A DNA stretch of 64,000 nt, from contig NZ_CAUJAN010000001.1 in the NCBI RefSeq assembly GCF_963082495.1, positions 62,001 through 126,000 on the forward strand. Direction: 5' to 3'. The notes below the pieces were generated by a model, which saw nothing but the letters and a program-made list of their open reading frames with translations, had not been told where the DNA came from and ran no database searches. Source of the stretch: Methanobrevibacter sp. V74. GTDB taxonomy: Archaea; Methanobacteriota; Methanobacteria; Methanobacteriales; Methanobacteriaceae. Made by a program: the position numbers and the translations under genes. Position 1 is the first letter of the stretch. Every line of letters begins with the position of its first letter. Below are positions 58,659-64,000 of the stretch, piece by piece.

Positions 58659-59899
58659 AATGGAATGTTACAACTGTTGGGGAATTATGTTCCAATGTTT
58701 CAAGTGGGGGCACACCAAAAAGTACAAATGAAGAATATTATGGTGGAGACATTCCTTGGTTGAATACTAAAGAAGTTAATTTTAATAGAATCTATGATAC
58801 TGAAAAACATATTACAAATGAAGGTTTTGAAAATAGCGCTGCAAAATGGGTTAAAAAAGATTCTGTGATTGTTGCAATGTATGGAGCAACTGCTGCAAAA
58901 GTAGCAATGAACATGGTTGATCTCACTACAAATCAAGCTTGTTGTAATTTAACTATTGATAAATCATTAGCAAATCCGAAATTTGTTTATTATTATCTTT
59001 ATAGCAATTATGAAAAATTATTGAACTTAGCATCTGGTGCTGCACAACAAAATTTAAATTCAAATATAATAAAAGAATTTCCAATCAATATTCCCTCTTT
59101 AAAAGTTCAAAATAATGTTGTTAATTTATTATCTACAATTGATGATAAAATAGAAATCAACCAGAAAATAAACAAAAATTTAGAGAGTATTATAAAAATT
59201 TTTTACAAAAATTGGTTTGAAGATTTTGAACCTTTTAAAAAAATGGAATTTCATAATACTAAGTTAGGTAAAATTCCAAACGGTTGGAATGTCTTACCAT
59301 TGAAAGATTTTATTAAGTTTCAAGAAGGTCCAGGTATAAGAAATTGGCAGTATGTTGATGAAAATGGTGTTAATTTTTTGAACATTAGATGTATTCAAAA
59401 TAATGATTTGATTTTAGATACTGCCAACATGATTTCAAAAGAAGAAGCTGAAGGAAAATATTCTCATTTCATGCTTGAAGAATGGGATCTCGTTATTTCA
59501 TCATCAGGAACATTAGGTAGATATGCAATTGTTAGAAGAGAGCACCTTCCATTATGTTTAAACACAAGCATTATAAGATTTAGTCCAATGCATTCATTTA
59601 ATCATTATTCTTATATTTATTCATATTTAACTTCAAGAGGTTTTTATCATCATCTTTTAACAATGGGTAGTGGTAGTGTTCAATTAAACTTTGGACCAAC
59701 ACATTTGAAAAAAATTGATTTAATTGTGCCTCCAAAATATATTTTAAATGAATATAATGATTTAATTTTTCCTTTAATTAAAAAAAGTGTAACTATAAAA
59801 TCAGAAATTACTAAATTAATTAAGTTACGAGACACATTACTTCCAAAATTAATGTCTGGTGAAATTGATGTTTCAGAGGTAAATTGTGATTTAGAATAG
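58649..59899 (+). CDS. hsdS: Type I specificity subunit HsdS, copy 2
   Basis: 416 residues from TTG 58649 (MSLEWNVTTVGELCSNVSSG). TRD1: GGTPKSTNEEYYGGDIPWLN, YGATAAKVAMNMVDLTTNQA, then NVVNLLSTIDDKIEINQKIN; TRD2: LGKIPNGWNVLPLKDFIKFQ, LVISSSGTLGRYAIVRREHL, closing KLRDTLLPKLMSGEIDVSEV. It lacks a good ribosome binding site and follows hsdS1 by 34 bases including a hairpin. Its last 57 bases before the tail are identical to the third hsdS. It may be a reserve copy or poorly expressed. Confidence 0.9.
   Translation: MSLEWNVTTVGELCSNVSSGGTPKSTNEEYYGGDIPWLNTKEVNFNRIYDTEKHITNEGFENSAAKWVKKDSVIVAMYGATAAKVAMNMVDLTTNQACCNLTIDKSLANPKFVYYYLYSNYEKLLNLASGAAQQNLNSNIIKEFPINIPSLKVQNNVVNLLSTIDDKIEINQKINKNLESIIKIFYKNWFEDFEPFKKMEFHNTKLGKIPNGWNVLPLKDFIKFQEGPGIRNWQYVDENGVNFLNIRCIQNNDLILDTANMISKEEAEGKYSHFMLEEWDLVISSSGTLGRYAIVRREHLPLCLNTSIIRFSPMHSFNHYSYIYSYLTSRGFYHHLLTMGSGSVQLNFGPTHLKKIDLIVPPKYILNEYNDLIFPLIKKSVTIKSEITKLIKLRDTLLPKLMSGEIDVSEVNCDLE
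59836..59892 (+). repeat. 57-bp inverted repeat, left copy (end of hsdS2)
   Basis: Begins ATTACTTCCAAAATTAATGT and ends GGTAAATTGTGATTT. Reverse complement of 61075-61131 without a mismatch. It encodes LPKLMSGEIDVSEVNCDL. Together the repeats enclose the recombinase gene. Confidence 0.93.
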
Positions 59900-60026
59900 G
59901 CATTATCTTCTATTCACTAATTTTTTTTTATCAATTTGGTATCATTATTGATTAATTCCATAGATTTAATAACACTGTTATATTATTTTTAATAAAATAT
60001 AAATCTATTTAATTATCTTTTTAATT

Positions 60027-61013
60027 TTATCCTATGAATTTCCGATGGGCAAGTTTAACATTACTTTGATTAACCATTGCATATTGCATTGTTGTGTCAA
60101 TTTGAACATGTCCTAGTAATTTCTGTACTTGTTCTATGGGCATTCCTTTATCAATGGCATTTGTTGCCATTGTTCGTCTAAATTTATGTGGATGAACATT
60201 ATTTATATTGCATTTTTTACCAAGTTCCCTTAATCTAGTTTCTACTCCATTTATTCCTAGCCGTTTAAATGGTTTATTTAGCGAAACAAATAATGCAGGA
60301 TTTGTGTCAGTCCTTGTTTGCAGATATTCCATTAAATGTATTTTTGTTCGTGCATCGAAATATACTACTCTTTCACTTTCACCTTTACCAAAAACAACAC
60401 ATTCTCTTTCATAAAAGTCAACATCATTTATGTTTAGATTTACTAATTCCCCCACCCGTATTCCAGTTGATATTAATAATTCTACCATAGAAAGATCTCT
60501 TATTTCATCACAGTTGTCTCTTAAAACTTCTAAATTTTCATCGGTCAATACTTCTTTAACAACGCGCCCTGTTTTCACCCGGTGTATTCTTCTAACAGGA
60601 TTTTTAAGTATGTAATCCTCATCCTCTAACCATGAAAAAAAACTTGAGAATATTCGTCTTATATTATCTATGGTTGTTTTTGATGAATTTTTGGCATATT
60701 TATGATCAAAAAGATATTTTCGTAAATCATCAGTTGTAATGTTATAAACTTGTTTTTTTAACTTTAACAACATTTTTTCAATTGTTGATTTATAATAAAC
60801 AATTGTTTTATCAGAACAACCTTCTACTTGCTTTGCTGATAAAAATAATTTCAATAACTTGAAATTATCTGTTTCATTCATTTCATTATTATTATCAATC
60901 AATTCAATATCTTTAAAAGAATTTAATAATGAATTTGTCAATTTTAGATATTGACCTTGATTTAAATAAGGTTTCATTTGGTTTTGTATTTTTGATATTA
61001 TTTTTGTTTTCAT
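60027..61013 (-). CDS. Tyrosine recombinase (XerC/D-like), candidate hsdS invertase
   Basis: 328 residues from ATG 61013 (MKTKIISKIQNQMK), with a strong AAGGAGTGA at 61019-61027, so it can be translated on its own although the frame continues upstream into hsdS3. N-terminal SAM-like domain (FKLLKLFLSAKQVEGCSDKT, IDNIRRIFSSFFSWLEDEDY) and catalytic domain: Arg in LISTGIRVGELVNLNI, Lys in CVVFGKGESERVVYF, HPHKFRRTMATN (H-x-x-R), KLLGHVQIDTTMQYAMVN (His and nucleophile Tyr). Lying inside the 57-bp inverted repeat, it is the likely enzyme for inversions at this locus. Confidence 0.92.
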   Translation of the reverse strand: MKTKIISKIQNQMKPYLNQGQYLKLTNSLLNSFKDIELIDNNNEMNETDNFKLLKLFLSAKQVEGCSDKTIVYYKSTIEKMLLKLKKQVYNITTDDLRKYLFDHKYAKNSSKTTIDNIRRIFSSFFSWLEDEDYILKNPVRRIHRVKTGRVVKEVLTDENLEVLRDNCDEIRDLSMVELLISTGIRVGELVNLNINDVDFYERECVVFGKGESERVVYFDARTKIHLMEYLQTRTDTNPALFVSLNKPFKRLGINGVETRLRELGKKCNINNVHPHKFRRTMATNAIDKGMPIEQVQKLLGHVQIDTTMQYAMVNQSNVKLAHRKFIG

Positions 61014-62291
61014 TTTATCACTCCTTAATATCAAATTTTCACTCTTTTTATATAAAATAGGTGAGATAATTTTCAAATCACAATTTACCTCTGAAACATC
61101 AATTTCACCAGACATTAATTTTGGAAGTAATATGTCCCTTAACTTCTGCAATTTTTTAATTTCTAAATTGTTGTAATAAATTTCTTTAAATAATGGTTCT
61201 GCAATTGCATTGAATTTGGATAAAATGATATCGTCTGGCAAAACAAATTCGATTAGTTTCGTGTCTTTATTATTAATCGCTTGCATTGTTGTTCCAGTAC
61301 AAAAATTATTTTTAAGTGTATCAAATGTGTCAGATAATAAAAATGTCCAAAGATAATAAAAATAATTATCAGAACATTTTAAACCACAAAATCCAGTAGA
61401 AAAAATGTAATTATTCAATAAATCATGGCAGTAATCATCAACCATAATCAATTTCCGTGAATCAATCATTTTTGCAAACCAAATACTTTTTTCAATTGGT
61501 TGCATATTAGCTCTACTAGGTTTATTTTCAATGGTTATTAATGTTTCGTCATTTGTAATAATGGAGTTGTCTACATCGGCAGTAGCAATATAAATCTTAG
61601 AATTATTAAATTCATTAATTCCAGAACCAATAATAAAGCATGATCTTTTACTGCCCAAATAATCAACAACCCAACCTTTTGGTATTAATCCTAATGTAGA
61701 TTCAATAAATTCATCAGATAAATCAAACTGAAAAAACCAATTATCAAAAATTTTTAAAATTTGTTCCTCTAAATTTTTGTTTAACTTTTTATTAATCTCG
61801 ATTTTTCTGTCAATTTCACCTAAAAATGAAGATATTTTCTGTTGTTTATCAATTGAAAAATTAGGTACTGTATAATTTTGAATAGCTTTTTTATCTCCTC
61901 TTGGCATCTTTGTTCCTTTTGCATTTGCCATTACATAATTGAAAAAATCATCTGAGGATAAAACATAGTACAAGAACTTAGAATCATAGTTTTCATTAGA
62001 TCTTAAAACATAAATATCATTAGAACACCCACCTTCCATATCAGAATACCATATTTTTTTAAAGTATGGACGTATGTTATTAATTAATATGTCTTTAGGC
62101 ATATATTCTCTGACAGACTTTGTATCAGGCAATGAGCTAGCTATTGTAATTCCTCCTTTATTTGGGAGCATATTTTCTGTAGAAATATAATTGCTTTCAT
62201 TTATTTCAGATACTTCAATTTTTGAAGATACAAACTTAGCAACATCATTTAATACTAAACTCAAATTTATCGGAAATTTAAAATATGCCAA
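60027..62291 (-). CDS. hsdS: Third HsdS (silent orientation) reading in frame into the recombinase
   Basis: A single 754-codon frame. Residues about 10-415 are an HsdS: TRD1 (SEINESNYISTENMLPNKGG), SSFLGEIDRKIEINKKLNKN linker, TRD2 (LGLIPKGWVVDYLGSKRSCF), and LRDILLPKLMSGEIDVSEVN. No stop follows; about 20 codons later comes the ATG of the recombinase. The frame opens at TTG 62291, but comparison with hsdS1 and hsdS2 points to TTG 62264 (start repeat). No binding site precedes either TTG. So the HsdS part is probably an unexpressed or weakly expressed cassette until inverted behind hsdM. Confidence 0.85.
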   Translation of the reverse strand: MAYFKFPINLSLVLNDVAKFVSSKIEVSEINESNYISTENMLPNKGGITIASSLPDTKSVREYMPKDILINNIRPYFKKIWYSDMEGGCSNDIYVLRSNENYDSKFLYYVLSSDDFFNYVMANAKGTKMPRGDKKAIQNYTVPNFSIDKQQKISSFLGEIDRKIEINKKLNKNLEEQILKIFDNWFFQFDLSDEFIESTLGLIPKGWVVDYLGSKRSCFIIGSGINEFNNSKIYIATADVDNSIITNDETLITIENKPSRANMQPIEKSIWFAKMIDSRKLIMVDDYCHDLLNNYIFSTGFCGLKCSDNYFYYLWTFLLSDTFDTLKNNFCTGTTMQAINNKDTKLIEFVLPDDIILSKFNAIAEPLFKEIYYNNLEIKKLQKLRDILLPKLMSGEIDVSEVNCDLKIISPILYKKSENLILRSDKMKTKIISKIQNQMKPYLNQGQYLKLTNSLLNSFKDIELIDNNNEMNETDNFKLLKLFLSAKQVEGCSDKTIVYYKSTIEKMLLKLKKQVYNITTDDLRKYLFDHKYAKNSSKTTIDNIRRIFSSFFSWLEDEDYILKNPVRRIHRVKTGRVVKEVLTDENLEVLRDNCDEIRDLSMVELLISTGIRVGELVNLNINDVDFYERECVVFGKGESERVVYFDARTKIHLMEYLQTRTDTNPALFVSLNKPFKRLGINGVETRLRELGKKCNINNVHPHKFRRTMATNAIDKGMPIEQVQKLLGHVQIDTTMQYAMVNQSNVKLAHRKFIG
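61075..61131 (-). repeat. 57-bp inverted repeat, right copy (end of hsdS3)
   Basis: Perfect reverse complement of 59836-59892. Sequence outside the repeat differs at once on both sides: after it hsdS2 continues to a TAG two codons later, whereas hsdS3 continues open towards the recombinase. Confidence 0.93.
62255..62271 (-). repeat. hsdS start repeat, copy 3 (inverted)
   Basis: Reads GATAAATTTGAGTTTAG on the minus strand, identical over 17 bases to 57375-57391. In hsdS1 the bases just upstream hold the ribosome binding site (GATGTGAT); here they are TTTCC, so the homology stops at the point where an exchange would join the expression signal. Confidence 0.5.
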
Positions 62292-62599
62292 ATAAAATAA
62301 TAAATTTAAATGTCGGAATTTTTATTTCTCAGATACTTGCTGTGCAGGGAATTCTTCTGATATAACTGTGATTCTATATTTATTGTAGTGTATGTCAGAT
62401 TTTATCAAGTATTACGAATTTGATTGGTAATACTTTTCTTATTTTGTTCAAGTAATAGATTAGTCATCGTTATTTTGATGATCGACTTTAAATATCAAGT
62501 TAAATAAAATAATACGTTTTTAATATAACAATTATTATATTGAACAAAATATTAATTTTATTATCTTTTTTAACTAATTGGGTAAATCATAACTTGGCA

Positions 62600-62662
62600 T
62601 TATTACTTTCCTCCGCTTTTATAAAAAAAAGTAATAACAAACTTATATATTATTATTACTTT
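62600..62662 (+). promoter_or_regulatory. Promoter with three TTATTACTTT boxes before the CooC-like gene
   Basis: TTATTACTTT occurs at 62600-62609, inverted as AAAGTAATAA at 62628-62637, and again at 62653-62662. ACTTATATATTA (62641-62652) between the last two is a good TATA element. The boxes flank it and look like operator half-sites. The 62292-62599 stretch upstream also has an AAGTATTAC/GTAATACTT hairpin (62407-62435) and no gene that I recognise. Confidence 0.4.
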
Positions 62663-62732
62663 TTATAGTAACTTGAGGCATGTTTATATTAGCATGTTTT
62701 AAAAATTATGGGGGGTTTTTACAATACCGAAA

Positions 62733-63485
62733 GTGTTGATTGGCGGACGGGGAGGTAGTGGTAAAAGCACTATTGTTTCATTACTTGCTCGAAAGCTAAA
62801 AAATAATGGAAATAAAATTTTAGTGGTGGATTGCGATGAATCGAATTTAGGATTAAACAAAATTTTAGGTGTAAAAAAATCAAATGAGACATTAATGGAC
62901 AATTTAGGTGGTAAAGAAGTTATTACAAGTAAATTGATTGATATTATTCAAAAAGAGAATAAGCAAATTAATATTTTTGATGAAATGTCATTAGATAGTC
63001 TATCTGGGGAATATGTATCTTGGAATGAGAATTTGGGATTTTTGGAGATTGGTAAAATTGAACATGTAATGGAAGGATGTGCATGTCCAATGGGAGCTGT
63101 CGCACGTGATTTTTTAAATCATATTGTAATTAATGAGGATGAATGGATTTTAGTTGATACTGAAGCGGGCATTGAACATTTTGGAAGAGGTGTTTTAGAG
63201 GGTGTTGATTTTATAATTATCATCGTTGACCCTTCTGAAGATGCAATATTATTAGCAAATAAAGCATTTAAATTGGCTTCTGAAAATAATAAGAATTTCG
63301 GCGCTATTTTAAATAAAATTGATGATAGTATAGAAGAAATATTAAAAAGTAAATTAGATTCTAATATTAATATTTTAGGCATTATTGATTATTCTTCAGA
63401 TATAGCTATGTCAAATCTCAAAGGAAATTCATTAGAAAGTGTTTTCATTGATGGATTAGATGATATTCTAAAGTGTATTAATTAA
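62733..63485 (+). CDS. CooC/MinD-like P-loop ATPase
   Basis: 250 residues. Deviant Walker A GGRGGSGKST (residues 4-13), VVDCDESNLGLNKILG (switch I), EGCACPMGAVARDFL (a CxCP pair as in CooC-type metal-insertion ATPases), WILVDTEAGIEHFGRGVLEG (Walker B/switch II) and GAILNKID. CooC proteins help insert nickel into CO dehydrogenase. The listed start is GTG; in frame upstream, ATA at 62724 (reading PKVLIGG) is 7 bases after GGGGGG and may be the true, rare start. It precedes a flavin reductase gene by 30 bases. Confidence 0.82.
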   Translation: MLIGGRGGSGKSTIVSLLARKLKNNGNKILVVDCDESNLGLNKILGVKKSNETLMDNLGGKEVITSKLIDIIQKENKQINIFDEMSLDSLSGEYVSWNENLGFLEIGKIEHVMEGCACPMGAVARDFLNHIVINEDEWILVDTEAGIEHFGRGVLEGVDFIIIIVDPSEDAILLANKAFKLASENNKNFGAILNKIDDSIEEILKSKLDSNINILGIIDYSSDIAMSNLKGNSLESVFIDGLDDILKCIN

Positions 63486-63515
63486 AAAGAATATTTGTAT
63501 TTAAAGGGTGAATTT

Positions 63516-64000
63516 ATGAAATTAAAAAATTTTAAAAGAGAAAATATGATTCCCTTGCCTGTAACCTTAATATCTACAGCAAATAAAGAAGGAATCAGAA
63601 ATATTGCTCCATATTCATGTGTAGTGACTATATTAAGACCTACAAATCTTGTTTGTATAGCTTCTGCAATGATGAGGGATACATATGTAAATATTGAAGA
63701 GACTGGTGAATTTGTTATTAATATGATATCAACTGACATGGTGGATACGGTTATACCAACTTCATCTCATGTTGCTTTTGATGTAGATGAATATGATTTA
63801 GCAAATTTAGAATCCACAACATCAAAAGAAATAAATGCTCCAGGCATTAAAGGCGCGTATTCTAAAATGGAATGTAAATTAAGAAAAATTTACAAAGATG
63901 AGGATCCGATTGGGATTCCCTATCTGTTAATAATTGGAGAAGTGGTTCATCTTGAAGTTGAAGATGATTGCTTAGATGAGGAATATGGTGTTTTAGATTT
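63516..64000 (+). CDS. Flavin reductase family (FMN-binding split barrel) protein, 3' end missing
   Basis: At least 161 residues, cut by the right edge. MKLKNFKRENMIPLPVTLIS, NIAPYSCVVTILRPTNLVCI and TYVNIEETGEFVINMI are typical of the FMN-binding flavin reductase-like/flavoredoxin family. AGGGTGAATTT precedes the ATG. Probably cotranscribed with the CooC-like ATPase; the electron acceptor is unknown. Confidence 0.85.
   Translation, partial: MKLKNFKRENMIPLPVTLISTANKEGIRNIAPYSCVVTILRPTNLVCIASAMMRDTYVNIEETGEFVINMISTDMVDTVIPTSSHVAFDVDEYDLANLESTTSKEINAPGIKGAYSKMECKLRKIYKDEDPIGIPYLLIIGEVVHLEVEDDCLDEEYGVLD

Noticed and set aside
60027-62291. Integrated provirus indicated by the tyrosine recombinase
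   Set aside because: No attachment-site duplication, tRNA or phage gene is near; the recombinase is enclosed by hsdS repeats instead.

Overview
The window is chromosomal DNA from a low-GC methanogenic archaeon of the order Methanobacteriales, most likely Methanobrevibacter (M. smithii-like). The evidence is an archaeal ribosomal and RNA polymerase gene order, archaeal lipid genes, a complete methyl-coenzyme M reductase operon of the mrt (isoenzyme II) layout, an ISM1-like insertion sequence, GGTGA-type ribosome binding sites and TTTATATA-type promoters.

Layout. 0-7.1 kb: end of the spc-type operon (uL6, eL32, eL19, uL18, uS5, uL30, uL15, secY, adkA, an Oxa1-superfamily membrane protein, eL34, cmk, eL14). 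7.3-9.0 kb: a methyltransferase and a decayed insertion sequence, which separate eL14 from cbf5 (9.05 kb). 10.2-12.6 kb: a DUF2207 surface protein and LemA. 12.8-25.2 kb: tRNA-Ser(GGA), then uS13-uS4-uS11-rpoD-eL18-uL13-uS9-rpoN-rpoK-eno-ferredoxin-uS2-MEMO, running into the isoprenoid genes mvk-ipk-fni-rnj-idsA. 25.5-42.2 kb: an accessory and energy block lying between idsA and gltX, with an ADP-ribosylglycohydrolase, an FdhA/FwdB-like, FdhB-like and MvhD-like cluster facing mrtBDGA, a secreted protein with a hydrolase-like barrel, a TrmB regulator divergent from hcp-cupin-rubredoxin, a methyltransferase and an Fe-S aldo/keto reductase. 42.3-51.8 kb: gltX, an acidic membrane-anchored protein, an intact ISM1-like element with 8-bp target duplications, dapL, three small co-transcribed proteins (two resembling DUF6882 and DUF6891) and purA. 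52.0-62.3 kb: a transposase remnant, then a type I restriction-modification locus. 62.7-64.0 kb: a CooC/MinD-like ATPase and a truncated flavin reductase.

The most notable system is the type I restriction locus: hsdR, hsdM, a small PD-(D/E)xK-like protein, two forward hsdS genes, and on the opposite strand a third hsdS reading in frame into a tyrosine recombinase. The two convergent hsdS genes end in a perfect 57-bp inverted repeat that brackets the recombinase, and all three hsdS genes begin with the same short sequence at their TTG start. Only the first has a good ribosome binding site. This looks like a DNA-inversion device that switches methylation and restriction specificity and may also flip its own recombinase into or out of the hsd operon. 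The mrt operon, the three strong hairpins between the Fdh/MvhD-like and mrt genes, and an Ala at the position of the S-methylated Cys of classical McrA are also worth attention.
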